Shown: one piece after another, positions 35,020 through 48,499 of the stretch
How positions within the stretch are numbered: the first letter of the stretch is position 1
Layout: each line of letters opens with the position of its first letter
Source of the DNA: Psoroptes ovis
Taxonomy: Eukaryota; Arthropoda; Arachnida; Sarcoptiformes; Psoroptidae
DNA length: 64,000 nt
Direction of reading: 5' to 3'
Assembly (NCBI GenBank): GCA_002943765.1
Contig: PQWQ01000009.1
Span: 186,001-250,000, forward strand
Position numbers and translations under genes: made by a program
Notes under the pieces: generated by a model
Seen by the model: the letters and a program-made list of their open reading frames with translations, nothing else
Told to the model about the DNA's origin: nothing
Database searches by the model: none

Positions 35020-35571
35020 TGATAAGGATTATTGTCTATCCAAATTAATGATGAATTTTAAATGAAGAATTACGATGGAGTTTTCGTTAGAAAGTTTAGA
35101 TCAGCATTTGTTTTATTTGACGTAAACACACCAACGAAAAAATCTTCAATTTTTTTTTCAATAAATGAGTAATTGATGAATTCCAAAATTCATCTATACT
35201 TACGTAAACACTATTTGTGATGTCTCAGAAATCATTTATATATAAATTTCTGGAACATTTTGCCGAATTTTAGACCTGAAATTCAATGATATATAGCCAT
35301 GAATTTGTTAGTCAAATGATTCGTCGCATAATTTTAAATTTTAGTTGATTTGATTATGTGGTCATAGATGGCTTTACCTTTCTGTTTCTCTCTATAGTTC
35401 AATTTTTTTTTATCCGTTTGAAAATTTTGATAAATTGAAATTTTATTTATATTTGTTCATTTAAATTTACACACAAAATGAATTGTTTTAATTGTTTAAA
35501 TTCATTTCAAGTTTGATTGTTAATCAATTATAAATATTTTTAAATTAGTGATCATTTTAATTTTTCTTCAT
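35020..35571. promoter_or_regulatory. Intergenic: PAL promoter and 3' region of the cysteine protease
   Basis: Both flanking genes are on the minus strand. A TATATAAAT-like element reads on the minus strand at about 35246-35236, roughly 220 bp upstream of the PAL ATG, beside TTCTGGAA (a two-unit heat-shock-element-like pair). The remainder is A/T-rich without coding potential. Confidence 0.35.
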
Positions 35572-36648
35572 TCAAACAACTGGATAACTTGCTTTTGTTG
35601 CAATACCACATTGATTATGTTTGTTACGTGACATCAATATATAACCATTCTTGCCCCATGATTTACCCCATGAATTTCGGACTTTCCAATATTGTTTACC
35701 TTTTTCTGTGCCATAACCGACAACGACAACACCATGATCTAAAGCCATTTGTGAACAACCACTATAATCAAAAACACCTGATTTATAAAATCCGAATTCT
35801 GTTGAACTAGCATCAATTGCAACGGAAATTGGGCCAACTTTTGCACAAGCTGATTGTAATGCTTTTTCATCGAATTGTTTGACATCAACATAACTACGAA
35901 TCGTTGCACCGATTGTTTTATTTTGATTCATTTTACATGTTTCATCAATACCTTTATATGGGTAAGATTTTTCTGTATCAATACCATGTTTATCAATCAC
36001 AAATTTAAAACCATAATCCATCAATCCGCCACTGCAGCCCTCATTACCTTCAAATCTAGAACAATCGACTAATTCTTGTTCTGATAATTGAACTAATTTA
36101 CCAGTTGCTATAGCATGTGCACTTTCCATTGAACCAACGGCAGAAAATGCCCAACATGATCCACACATTCCTTGATCTTTAACTGGTGCGACAACACCTT
36201 TTGTTGTCCAATCGATTTCATCTGGTAAAGAATCAATGTCATTATCATCATAAATATGAGGTGCTGGCTGTGAATTTTTCGATAATTCTAAACCATTAAG
36301 TTTACGAAATTCACTATTAGTTCTATCAGCAAATTTATTTATGCCTAATTCGAATGATGATTTTCCTTCTTTGAACAATTGATTATGTTTTTCAATGAAT
36401 TCTAAATTATTTGCAAATACTTTTTTTCGATATTGTTCTTCAGCGATTGATCGATATTGATGTCCATATGTATTCTATAAATTAATTTAGAAAAAAGTAT
36501 TCAATTAATCTATAATCTATGATACTCAAAAAAAAATTACCTTGAATTTTGACCATTCATCTTCTAAACGAGATGATGATATTTCGATTGTTTGAGCATT
36601 AACCAAAACGATGATAGAGAAAACGATTAAACATTGAATTTTTAACAT
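35572..36648 (-). CDS. Cathepsin L-like cysteine protease (papain family C1)
   Basis: Exons 36648-36541 and 36474-35572 join in phase 0 to give 336 residues, the usual preprocathepsin L size. Signal peptide about 1-18. The I29 propeptide carries an ERFNIN-like run (EEQYRKKVFANNLEFIEKHN) and GINKFAD. The mature enzyme starts near LPDEIDWTTKG. Catalytic residues are Gln137 and Cys143 in QGMCGSCWAF, His283 in LDHGVVVVGYG and Asn303 in RNSWGKSWG. GCSGGLMD is the cathepsin L-type loop. It is likely a digestive or lysosomal endopeptidase. Group 1 mite allergens belong to the same superfamily, but the GCSGG and ERFNIN features make this a cathepsin L relative, not clearly a group 1 protein. Confidence 0.95.
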
Positions 36649-36758
36649 TTTTTTTTCAAATTTTTGGTTAATATTATTGATTTTAATTGATTGAATTGAT
36701 CTTAAATTTAAATAAGTAAAAATGATTTTTATCATAATCGATTGATTTTTTGGACTCG

Positions 36759-36766
36759 TATTTATA
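36759..36766 (-). promoter_or_regulatory. TATA box of the cathepsin L-like gene
   Basis: TATAAATA on the minus strand, about 110 bp upstream of the protease ATG (36648), within CATATAAATACGAG. The distance allows a leader of about 80 nt. Confidence 0.5.
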
Positions 36767-37038
36767 TGTTTTAGAAAAAAATATCTTGAAAATTTGATAA
36801 TCAACCCAACACTTGAAAAAATGTACGAAACCACACACATTTACCCACATAAGAAAAACAATCGATTGAAAATTATCTCATATTGTCACGATGGTATGCA
36901 TAAAAACACCACTTCCTCTCATTTCTACCGTATGTTGTCATCATCGATTCAATAGGACTGGTATCCTCATCATAATGAATCAATTAATGATGATCTTTCA
37001 ATTATGTTATGATTGTCTTTGATTTTACTATTTGACAG

Positions 37039-37295
37039 CAATACTTGAAAAACAAAGAATTCCTCGTGTGATCATATGTTTAAGAGAAAACACAGAAGAA
37101 TATATCTATAAGCCAGAAGAAAGTCAATGTTCATTTGATCATCGAAAATTTTACAATGACGATGACCTTTTGGTCAAATTTTACTACGCAGAATATCAAA
37201 GAGAAGATTACTCAATTAATGTGCCAGAAATAATAATCAATCAAATGATTTTCCACGGAAGAAATCTAATATTATCATCTCAAAAAAAAAAATAA
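37039..37295 (+). CDS. Orphan coding-like exon, unknown product
   Basis: After an acceptor-like TTTGACAG (ends 37038) an 85-codon open stretch runs to TAA, with a coding-like composition: IPRVIICLRENTEEYIYKP, then SQCSFDHRKFYNDDDLL and VKFYYAEYQREDY. There is no ATG near its beginning, so it would be a last exon or a gene remnant. No partner exon was found upstream. I do not recognise a family. It uses more AGA and GAA codons than its neighbours. Confidence 0.3.
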
Positions 37296-38428
37296 TAATA
37301 ATGCCAAAGATATTTATGAAATTGGTTTCAAATAAAAATTTCAAACGATGATGATGATGATGATGTAAGAATATAAACTTTTTGATTTCATAATTTCATT
37401 GAAAAACAACAACAACAACAACAAAAGAATTTATTCATTTGGGAATTGAATTTACTTTTTAATACATACATTGAAGAATAAAATCATCATAATGATCAAA
37501 ATATTATTTGTTTTATGTGAAATCAAAGAATTATTAAATTCCAATCACATTCACATTTAATAATCATCATCATCATCATCATCAATGAAGACTTGTTCAA
37601 AAATTTATTTTTGACCATAATTTCTCAGCATCAAGCAAAAAATAAAATAAAATCATTGCATAAGGCATCAAGCTTTGAAAATTTCAGGATCAATAATATT
37701 ATTATTATATTGTCGTTATTACTCATGATTCAAAATTTCGAAATGTTTGACAAATATAAAGTGAAGAAGAAGAAAAAAAAAATGAAAAAATTTCAATCGA
37801 TGACCAATAAATGGATCAATGATTATTATTATTATTACAATCAAGGCAATCGTGAATCGATATATATTTCTATTTTTAATGAAATTCAATACATTTTTTT
37901 TTCTTTCAAAATCAAATTTTTGAATAAATGTATTATTCAAATGTGTATTGGACTGCACAAATATTGAAATATCAATAATTTGATCGATCAAATTTTAATA
38001 ATAATTCAATTTTTATTATTGTACAACATATGAAAGATGAAAATGAAAAAACAACATTCATTTTATTATTATTATTATATTTACAAATCAAACAAACAAA
38101 CAATCACAATTTCAATTGATTTTTTTTTCATCAATCAAAATGACTTTTGGATATTAGAATTGGAAAAAATGTTATTTTTTCCTTATTTTCGAATCACCAT
38201 TCACCATTTGCATCGTCCATTTCGTAAGCCAGTATTCATATTGATCTGGTTCAAGAGAATTTTAATCTAAATCAATAAGGATAATATTATTATGCTGAGC
38301 AGTAGTAATAAAATTGAATTAATTCCAAATGTATGATTACTTGAATCTATTGTTTTTCAATGTTTGATGGAAAATATAAAAATTTAAAATAAATTTATGA
38401 ATCAAATAATATATCATCAATGAATTAT
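37296..38428. other. Noncoding region downstream of the Beat-like gene
   Basis: A/T-rich with (GAT)n and (CAA)n short tandem repeats near 37346-37365 and 37406-37423. Frames found here are made of Lys/Ile/Tyr runs and have no coding character. I searched the minus strand for a second Ig-domain exon of the Beat-like gene and did not see one. Confidence 0.45.
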
Positions 38429-41400
38429 TTATTTAATTGCGAAACGCTTACTGTAAACAGTCATTAATTTTTCGGCCGCAACCGTTTGAAATGTTTCTTC
38501 AACACTAATTTCACATTTATATTTACCACTTGTTTTACTTGATGCACGTTTTATGTAAACAATTGAACCGCTTGATTTTGATAACTTTGGCGTAAAAAAA
38601 AGAGTTCAAAAAATGAATTTTTTCCTCTCTTCAAATCAAAAATACTTACATCAACTTGTATACCATCCAATGGAAATACTTGTTTATATGGTTTATGTCT
38701 TGGTGTAAATCGAAAAAATTCCTGTTCATCGCGATCCCATTCATGTGCACGATAAAACCATTTTAATGAATATAATGTTTGATTATCTAAATCGAATAAA
38801 CATGATAATTCTAAATCGGAACCTTTTCGTACATGTGCTGGTACATTCAATGATACAACTTGAATACAATCAATTGTTTTGACGAGAAAATCTTGTAAAT
38901 AAATAAATAAATAAAAAGAGAAAAAAATATGAAAGATTAAATTTAAATTTTATTTTTGTCGCATTTATCGAAAATAATGGTGAAATTCAATAAAATTAAT
39001 AATTATTATCGATCTAACACCGAAATCGGTGCGGAAGATATGAAAATATTGATATTCACACAGATTATGTAATGATGGCAAAATTCCCTCTATCTTACAT
39101 CACACATTACAACCAAACATACATGGCTCCAAGATCAAGATTCAATTATATTTTTTTGTTCAAACAACCAACTACACAGTTAAACATTGGAAACAAGAAA
39201 TATGAATTACACAGCAGCAGCAGCATCAGTAATAGCATAAGGATCAATAAAAATTCAATCAAAAATATGAGAAAAAAAAACGAGGGAAAATTCAAATATG
39301 AAAAAAAGATTATAATCTTTGTATAAATATACAAATCTTGATATACATGATTCACCAAAATGAGAAACCCCCCCCCAAAAAAAATGGTACTACTCGTGAT
39401 TCAATTGCGTTTGGCAGCAATGAATGAAAATTGAAAATTGAACAAAGTTAAAATTTGAAAATTTGTTTCAAACAAGAACAAGAGAAGCAAAAATCGAAGA
39501 ATATTTTCACATTTACAAAAAAAAAAATTTGGTCAATAATCGAGTTTTGAGGGTTTGCACTATTGGCAGCAGCAGCAGCAATGGCAACGGCAGCAACAAC
39601 AACAACAACAAAATCAAGATCGGCAAACGACAAATGTACCCAAGTGGATTTTTTTTTTCAAAATCAATGAAATCATATAATATTTTTCAGTTGAAAAATA
39701 AAATAAAATAAATTTCTTTGACAATCTATTCAACCATAGAATAATAATAATGGTAATAATAATTCGGTAAACAATTCAATTCAGAGAAAAAGAAAATATT
39801 TTGATTTTTTTTTCTTATATTGAAATTGTCCGTTTATTATTGTTATTATTATTTCAATTTTCAAATATTAAAAATAATAATAATGGAACTGATATTGAAT
39901 ATTATGACCAGTAAACAATAATATCAATAATAATAACTACGATTATAATAAATGATAGCATTCCAATCCATTAGAGTTATTCCCATTTTCTGATGATTGT
40001 TTGGATGTAATATATATTGATTCAATTGATTCATAGAAGTTTGAATTTTTTTTTTTTAGAAAAATTTTGTTTTTCTGGTTACAAATTTGTTTTGAAGATT
40101 GAAAGAAAATTTCAATCAAATTATTCACAAAGAATCATTGAACTTTTTGCGATTGCATCTTGTAATTCGTGAAATGGAATCGCAAACCAAAAACAATTTT
40201 TAAAAATTGAAAAAATTGATTTTAGAAAAGAAAATTACCGAGAAACCATCTTGACTGGTTAATTGACTTTTATTTACGATGATAATCATCATCATCGAAA
40301 AACTCTCAAAATTTGAGAAATAAATCTCCTCATTTGTTCTAAGAAAAATATTGTTACAATTAAATCCAAAAACACTCACTTCAAATATGTTTTAGTGATT
40401 TAAATTCAATTGTTGGTGTTGTTGTTGTTGTTGTTGACGATTGACAATCCTCAATGACGATTGTATACGGGGAAAAAACAATTTCTCATTTTTCTCGGTC
40501 ATTAAAGATCAAAGATCCTTGTCTAATATTGGAAAAATATATAATTGTACTTTGAGAAAAATACGTAATTTAAAAATTAAATTTTTCTCATATTTTTAAT
40601 TCAATCATCGAACCATTAAAAATAATTATCTTAAATGCTTGATAATAACAATAACAAATAACAATTGATATATGACAACCGTATTGAAAAATACCAAATA
40701 AAAAAACATTTGATGATAGTTTTTGATGTCTGTGTGATGCAAGGCAGGCATCAGCAACAACAACAACTGTAGATAAAGATGTTTTGTTATCATCAAACTA
40801 GTTGAAGAAACATCAAAGAAAATCATTCAACTGAATAATACGAACAAATTATTATTATTATTATTTAACGTAACAAAAGCATCAATCAAAGAATAAAATT
40901 ATTGTTCAAAACACTTTTTTCATACACACTTTTCTGCTTAGTGATATATTAAATGCTATTTTATGTTCATTATTATTCTATTATTAAATGTTAAATGTAA
41001 TGTAGTGTATTGTTGTTAGTTGTTAATCACTATATGTTACACTATTTAGGTTATTTGTCACATTATAAGCTGATTGGCGTGAACAAAATGAAATAACAAA
41101 TAATAATCGAGAATTAAGTAATGTTTTCGTTGCTTCTCAACACATTGTTGTTGTTGTTGCTTACAAACCCAAAACAAACAGCTTAATGAAACAGTCATTT
41201 TGTTGCTGTTTGACAGGTGAAATTATTATCAATTTTATTACTAAGAGCTGTGAAAATCTACTGAGAAAACTTTACTGGTAATATCGACTGGTAATATCGA
41301 ATGATAATAATCAATATACAAAGATCATAAATCACATCGATTGGTGTCTATGTCTGTATGTTTGTGTCTGTGTTTGTACATTACAAATCGAGACACTTAT

Positions 41401-42509
41401 GGATGCAAAATAGAAATAAAAAAGATGCTTAAATGGCAAAAAATAAATACATGCGAAATTTAAAATAGAAAAAACATTGAATTGAAACCGCATTAGAAAA
41501 ACAACATGATTTGATTTGGTTTATTTTGTATTATTCCTACTTATATTTATTTCACTGCTATTTTTAATGTAATTTCTCTCTTGTCGGTATTCGATGAATG
41601 AAAAAATACATTAAAATTCTTATTTTATTTTATTTTTGAATTTTTTTAAATTGATGACAATTTTTTACCCGTGAATAGAGAAAACACAAGAATCGATTAG
41701 ATTCAAGAGAATTTCTTTTTTTTTTATTTTCTCGTATAAATAATAGTGCATGATAGTTAATTATTACAAATGATGTTTGAATTTTGAAATAAAATTTGCT
41801 GACTAAAGAATTCAAATTGAAGCAAATATTATAAAGTTTATGTTATTCAAATTCAATATATGAAAAAAAAAATATTTCATAAATCATCGAAAAAAATAGA
41901 GGTACCATAGAGGAACATTGATTTCCGATTAGCATATTTCATATTTCAATCACATATTTTTCTCGATTATTTACCTGAAAATGATAGTATTATTAATGAT
42001 AATAGTAATAATAGTGATGATAATTTATTTATATTTTTCAATGAATCAAATATTCTAAAAGTGTATGAAAATATTGATAATTTTGTCCATGATTTTTGTT
42101 TTTGATGATTGAAATCATTGTAATAATCATTATAATAATGAATTCGATGATGATGATGATTTTGATGTTGTTGACAGTCCATAGGGATTAAATCAGATTC
42201 ATGATTATTATTATCGTTATTTCTGAATATATTTTGAACATCAATCGATGATCGACGATGATCGATCATTGAAGCATTATTATCATTATTATCATAATCA
42301 TTATTTTTATTTGAATAATAAATTAAAATGTTTGATAATAATTTCTTGAATCTTGCTGTTGATTCCATTTGTTTTATATTTTTACTATCATCATCATTAT
42401 TATAGTTATTATTATTATTATTGTCATGAAATTTTGATATCATCATCTTCGTATTCGTCGTTGAACAATGTTGTTGTTCATGTTGTTGATCATGATTGAT
42501 CATTGTCAT
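38429..42509 (-). CDS. beat-like: Beaten-path (Beat)-like immunoglobulin protein
   Basis: Exons 42509-41975, 38891-38650 and 38584-38429 (phases 1 and 0) give 310 residues. Beat proteins are secreted or anchored Ig proteins that bind Sidestep receptors and steer motor axons. The Ig domain has LNVPAHVRKGSDLELSCLFDL, TLYSLKWFYRAHE, FFRFTPRHKPYKQVFPLDG and GKYKCEISVEETFQTV, all as in the Beat first Ig domain (Cys...Trp...Cys). Exon 1 codes for a 178-residue Asn/His/Asp-rich leader ending in a hydrophobic Leu/Ile run just before the junction. The true start may be a later Met so that this run is a signal peptide. The last exon reads to TAA 38431-38429, but GTAAGC at 38451 could splice on to an unseen second Ig domain. 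Intron 1 is 3.1 kb. Confidence 0.8.
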
Positions 42510-45500
42510 TATTGATTATTGATATTCGTTTGTGGTGAATGAATAGTTACTTTTCTTTTGATCAAAACAATTTACAAGCAAAAAAAATTGTTAAAAAACT
42601 TTAGACACCTGGGCAAAATGATGAAAAATTGTTTTCGATGATTAGATGATCATTAGATGCTGAAGGATAGCGAAAAAACTTTGCCCGAATATCTATGATC
42701 AATGATCGATCAATGAATATTTTTCTTGTTTTATTTCAATGTAAAACTCAAAATGATATTCAAACACGAAACAACAATTTCATTGATATAATTGATGAGA
42801 TGCTCGATATATTTCTAAAAAACAATGTTTAATATTGAAAAATAGCGGCTATCACTGGTCTCGTAATGTTTCAATATTTTGCCTTATGCTGTTTGGCCTG
42901 TTTTCAATGATTTTTTTTCAATAATTTGTTTCTGTATTGCATTTGTTATTATTCAAATAATTCAAATATTTATCTATCAATAATATTTATCATATTTTCA
43001 TGAAACTATGATTGATTATGACAAAATGATTCAAAAAAAAAAAGACACACAGAATAGAAGAATTTATTTATTGTTTTTTTTTCAATATCTCATTCGCAAT
43101 TGACATCTGCTTTGACAATTGTGAATATTCATAATTTAATAATAACCAAAATGATAACAATTTTTCAAAATGTTGATGATGAAAATGGAAAAATTTTCGT
43201 TTCAAATAGAAATTGGACAAATTATTTTTCTCATATAATGTCACAATTTATTTCAAAATTTGATTCATTTGATCAAACTGATGGCTGCTGATTATCGTTG
43301 AAAAATTGTCGCAAAAAATTAATGAATTTTGTAAAATTTAATGTTGAAAAATTTTTCAAATTCCAATTGAATTTAATTCAATTTGATGATAAATTTTGAA
43401 ATTTTTTTTCTATTTCTTTGAAACTTAATGTATCAAATTCGTTAAATGTTGTTTGGAAAGTTATTTTTATTTAAAGAAAAAGCCAATTTCTTCGATATCT
43501 TAAATCATTGAAGATTTCGATGTCTTTTCTCAAATATTTTCTTGATTGATTCTCGCTGAATTATTTTCATTTAATTCAATCATCAACTCATTTTTTCGGT
43601 GATATTTTCAACACACAACCTTCTTCAATAAAAAATCAAGAATACCAGAGAGATAGGAAAAAACTATGCAAAGTTTTGATTCAAAATTTGAAATGAATTT
43701 GAAAAATTTTATGGCATTTTTTTTATTTATATCTTTTGAATTTTTTTTCCTCCATTCCACAATCTCGATTCACGCTATTTTTCTCGCAAATATATTCCTC
43801 ATCTAAATAATCATATAATATTGGCCAATCATTTTTCCCGCAAAAATTAAAACGCCTTTGAAATTCGAGATTCGGCGCATGAATGAATTGAATGTGAAAA
43901 TGTTTGTTTCTTTTTAAATTCTTTCTTGTTGAAGAAATTGTATAATTGTATGGATGGATCTTGAAGATGGTGTTTCGACAACGTTTACAAAATGCTTGGC
44001 TTTCCAAGTGATTTCATTTTCATTTTTTTTTTCGGAAGATATGTTTGACATTATCAAGTGAAAAATAACGTTTATGCTTGATGCGAATGGTTGGTTGGTT
44101 GTGCATCGGCATCAAAAAACGGTTGATAACTGTCATGTCAACAAGATGTTGATCATTTTCATTTCACAGTGAGAAAGTGAGAATGGTCTTTGAATTTATT
44201 ACTATTATTATTATTATTCATTTTTAAATATTTAAGTTGCTATAATTATCTTAATGACAATAATCTTATGGCTTAGATATTTTTATTTTTATTTTCTTTT
44301 CTTTTTCGACACTTTTTACTTTATTGCATTGACCTTTTTTCAGTGCTTGTTGTTCACACAACGAAATCACACTCAAGAAAATTGTCAATGACGCTAGGAA
44401 AATTTGAAAGGTTACTTGAATTTCAATGAATTCATTTTGCCCCCACCCTTGAAAAACCACCACAACGATCATTTATTCATGATCATTTTTCAATAAAAAT
44501 TTTCGACTATTTCATTGTGGTTATGGTCATTTCATTTTCTTATTGTCTGAAAATGAAAATTGCATAAATATGAAAATATTTTTTTCTGAATATCAAGTTC
44601 TGTCGATGACATGTTACATCAATTTATTTTTATTTTTTTCTAAAATTCTTCTTTGAATATTCATTTTGAATATTCTTATGTTTCAATGTTTTTTGCTTAT
44701 GGAGAAAAATGCTTAACCTAAGAAATACGCTCCTTAATTTCGTTTATGGGGTACATAATATTTTTCTTTTCTTCTATTTTTTCAAACAAAAATGAAATGA
44801 AAAAATCAAAATCTAGTAGTCTCATTATTATTATTCATATATGAAAAAATATTTCTTAAAATAGAATTAAAAAGTTTTTTCGTTTTGTTTTGTTATTTAT
44901 TATTTGCTTCTCAAAATAATAATCATAATAAATCTAATTTGATTTAATTTTTCATTTTATATTTGTATATCATCATCAAATGCTGCATGTATAAGACAAC
45001 ACAAAAGTTGTCCAATTTTGTGTGTATATGACATTATTACGTATAATATTACATACCATTAGCAAGTGTGTGTACACCACACATATGCGAACAGTTTTAA
45101 AATTTAAGAGGAGGAAAATAATATGAATATTCAACATCCAAGAAGACATTTTCACATGTGACAAATAAACAAATTCTTAAAATGTTAGATTTTTTTTGTT
45201 TTAAATCCATACGATCTTTCTTACGTCGGTACATTCCATTATATGATCTTGATAATGGTGATTATACCCTCTCATCTCGTCTCTCTCACTCTCGCTTTCC
45301 ATCTAGGCATACACGAGAACCATAATGACATTTATTCTATATCATTTAGCATTATTATTTCAGATTAACAACTTCTGAAGACTTAAAAAAGAATGAAAAA
45401 AAAACATTTGAAAAATAAATAAATAAATAAATAAACAAATGAAATCATTTTAAGGATAAGTTTCATATTTTTTTTTCTCCTTATTTTCATTTAATGGTAA

Positions 45501-48390
45501 AATGTGTTCAAAGTATTTACACAAACGAAAGAGAGAAAAAAATTGGTGTAACAAATGATTCAATTAAAATTAATGTAATGTTAAACAAAGCAAAAATTTT
45601 CGTTTCATTTTCATTCTCATTCATTCATTCTCAAAATTTCACGGACCGAAAATGACAATACTTTTAAAACTTTTGAAATTTGAAAAAAAAAGTTTCTTGA
45701 TGCTTTCACATATGAAAATTCATATATAAAATTGAATTTTTTCCATGTTTTCTTTACTCGATTTATAAATCTAATTGTAAAAGCTTTCTTCATTTTGTTC
45801 GTCTTTTGATTGTCATATCGCACACATATATTGACGCCCATATTGTTTACCCGAAAAAAAATACCGAACGAAATATTTTGCCCGCAAAAATATGATTTAA
45901 TGTGGTCGTTGTGTCATCATTATTTTTTGGCAAGGTGAAATTAATAATAATTGAAATTATTGGATTTAATATATGTGGGAATGAATGAAAAAACATGGAA
46001 AATAGATTATTACATTTTAATCAAAATAAATATTTACAATTCTATGTACATTAATATGTTTGTGATGATGATGATGATGATGATATAATTCATCATTCAT
46101 CATTATTATCATTCATAATTGAATTGTTTTTGTTTTTTCTGGTTTTTTCAGGTTTTCATTATCTAAATTTATAAATGATAATGGTTTTTCATCATCATCA
46201 CCATAACCATGATCATCATTACAAATATTTATCATTAAATGACAATACAAAACAAACAAACATACACCTTGTTTAAAAGGTATTAATAATATGTGCCTAT
46301 GGCGTGTTAAATTTTTGTATTTTTCCATCATTTTTTTGCTCTGAATGAATTTATTTGTTCCGTTTACATTTCACCTTGTAGGAACTCGTCATTATTATTA
46401 ATGTACATGAATAAATATTGTGTCTGGATCACACACTCTCATTCACCACTCACGGGATCAATAATTAAAATATATTTCCCAAAAAAAATAAAATAGATTA
46501 GATCATATGTGTGACAGCTTTTCATTTTTTTTTTTTTTTTCGTGTAAGGTGCTGATAAACAATTCAAAAATTTACATTTCCAAACGTATACAGAGATATT
46601 TCAGAGTGTAATCATTTGGGTGAAATATTTTATATTCATGTTATTGTTTGCTTTTGTTTCTATCTTTTTTTTTATAATAATAATTAATATTTCAATCATT
46701 AAAAATATATGTGTAAAACATATAATGTGTTTCATAATATGTAGAAATATGAATATTATAAATCTTTTCAAAACAAAAATTTCGAAATGAAATCTCATAT
46801 AATGATGATAATTTTCATTCATTTATTCATAATCTATTTGTTTTTTCTTTTCAAAAAAAATTTTTTAATCTAAAAAAAACATCGTTGAAAATATAGATTT
46901 GTACGATATAACAAACAAAAACATGAACAAACTGTCAAGATTATATACATTCCATTTGTTTTTTTTTTTTTGCATAATGGATTATTTACATATGAATTTC
47001 TCGTTCATTTAAATATTTTGATTTCCATCCACTTTTTGATTTAAATATCAAAAATGACACATTTTTCTTTCACCAGTGATTTGATTCCATTATAATAATT
47101 AATATTTTTTTTCGTATTTTTACAAAGCGTATGGCTGTAAATAGAAAGGAAAAATTTTAATTGTTTTCATTTGAAACTTTGAGAAATTTTTTGTCAACAG
47201 CTTTAAATAATGGCTGGTCATTGAAATCATTTCGATGATATTTTGTCTTGAAAAAATAAGTGATTGGATATTGATCAAAAATTTCTATCCAATTGTTTTT
47301 CATTTCGTAAATACATTAATAAATAAATGATTGAATGACTGATTTGCTTTACTGGTGGCAGTCCATTGTTTTTTAGCTTAAAAATAATTTAATGCATCAT
47401 TTATTTACTTTTTGTCTAGTTTAGTTTATGGTTATATTTTCAATATACAATGAATACCGTTAAAACAACCAACAAACAGCCATCAAACAACCAAAAAACA
47501 ATGATGCACAACCCTATGGATTTTTTTTTTGCCTCTCCATGAAATGGACTTGAAATGACTCTCGTGTGTATAATCGGTCAATTTCTTTCAAAAGAAAGAA
47601 AAATTTGTATAATTTTCATTTTCACTCTTGAATGTTTTACTGTATTATTTGAGTTTGATGTGTTATGTTTGGCATAATTCAAATGTATGTGTAATAAAAA
47701 CAAGCAGACAAACACAAACAAGCGAAAAATGTCTTGGGATTTGAATAATCTTTTTTTTTTGTTTATGCCTTTCGAAGAGAGTGAAGAAAAAAATTCACTC
47801 CATCATACAAGGGTTAGTCGTGTTGTGATGTTTCACTGTTTAATTCGTTATAATTCATTCATTTCATTCTTGTTTAATTTATATTAGCATCCATAGATTT
47901 TACAGACACAAATACACTGTGTTTGCACAATCACTGATGTGATCATAATATATTTTATGTTAATCTTTTACTTGTTTTTTATATCATATCATTTTTTTCT
48001 TTTGAAATTTTCATTTGACATAAATCTCATCAATTAAAAATGATTAATATTGCAATGTGGAATATGATACATGTTCCCAGATAAAAAACAAACAAAATTT
48101 ACATTGAAAATGATTTAAAATGAATTTCTTGTCCAAATCAATAATCATTGACATCATAATATAATTATAATTGTTTAACTTGATTCGATTAGAATTGATT
48201 TTTTGAAAATTTTCAAATCACATTACGTCAAGAAATTTTTATTGACGTTTTATGAGTCATAAGATAGCTTGAAAATATAAAATGAATGATTGACAATTAG
48301 AATCACAAATCAAAAATTAATTCAGGTGTTTGCCAGATTTAGATAAAACGTACCGAAATTCTAACAAACTGATCGAAACATCTGCATTGA
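42510..48390. other. 5.9-kb gene-poor region
   Basis: No gene supported. It has ATT/AAT runs (for example about 44205-44218), GAT repeats near 46064-46084, AAAT repeats near 45416-45434, and many A/T runs. Short coding-like frames exist at 43151-43291 (plus) and on the minus strand at 43723-44007, the latter with six Cys residues and no ATG near its start, but neither has clear exon boundaries or a known family. The left part is the upstream region of the Beat-like gene. Confidence 0.4.
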
Positions 48391-48409
48391 CATATCCATC
48401 ATGGATATG
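48391..48409. promoter_or_regulatory. Perfect palindrome directly upstream of a TATA box
   Basis: CATATCCATCATGGATATG has two 9-bp arms around a single central base. It ends 3 bp before the TATA box of the secreted-protein gene, a position typical of a dimeric transcription-factor site. Confidence 0.5.
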
Positions 48410-48411
48410 TT

Positions 48412-48419
48412 TATAAATA
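48412..48419 (+). promoter_or_regulatory. TATA box of the secreted Leu/Ser-rich protein gene
   Basis: TATAAATA, 81 bp upstream of the ATG at 48500. This predicts a start near 48442 and a leader of about 58 nt. Confidence 0.6.
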
Positions 48420-48499
48420 CAAGTTCAATTTGAAATGGGTTGAATTTTTTTCTGTTCAATTTTCTATATTATTTTTACAATTTATTTAATTGAAAAAAC

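Noticed and set aside
39361..39390. C8 run followed by A-run within the Beat intron
   Set aside because: A simple homopolymer; no regulatory meaning can be supported.
43723..44007. Cys-containing minus-strand frame
   Set aside because: Six cysteines made it interesting, but there is no ATG in frame near its start, no clear acceptor, a Lys/Asn-rich background and no recognisable family.
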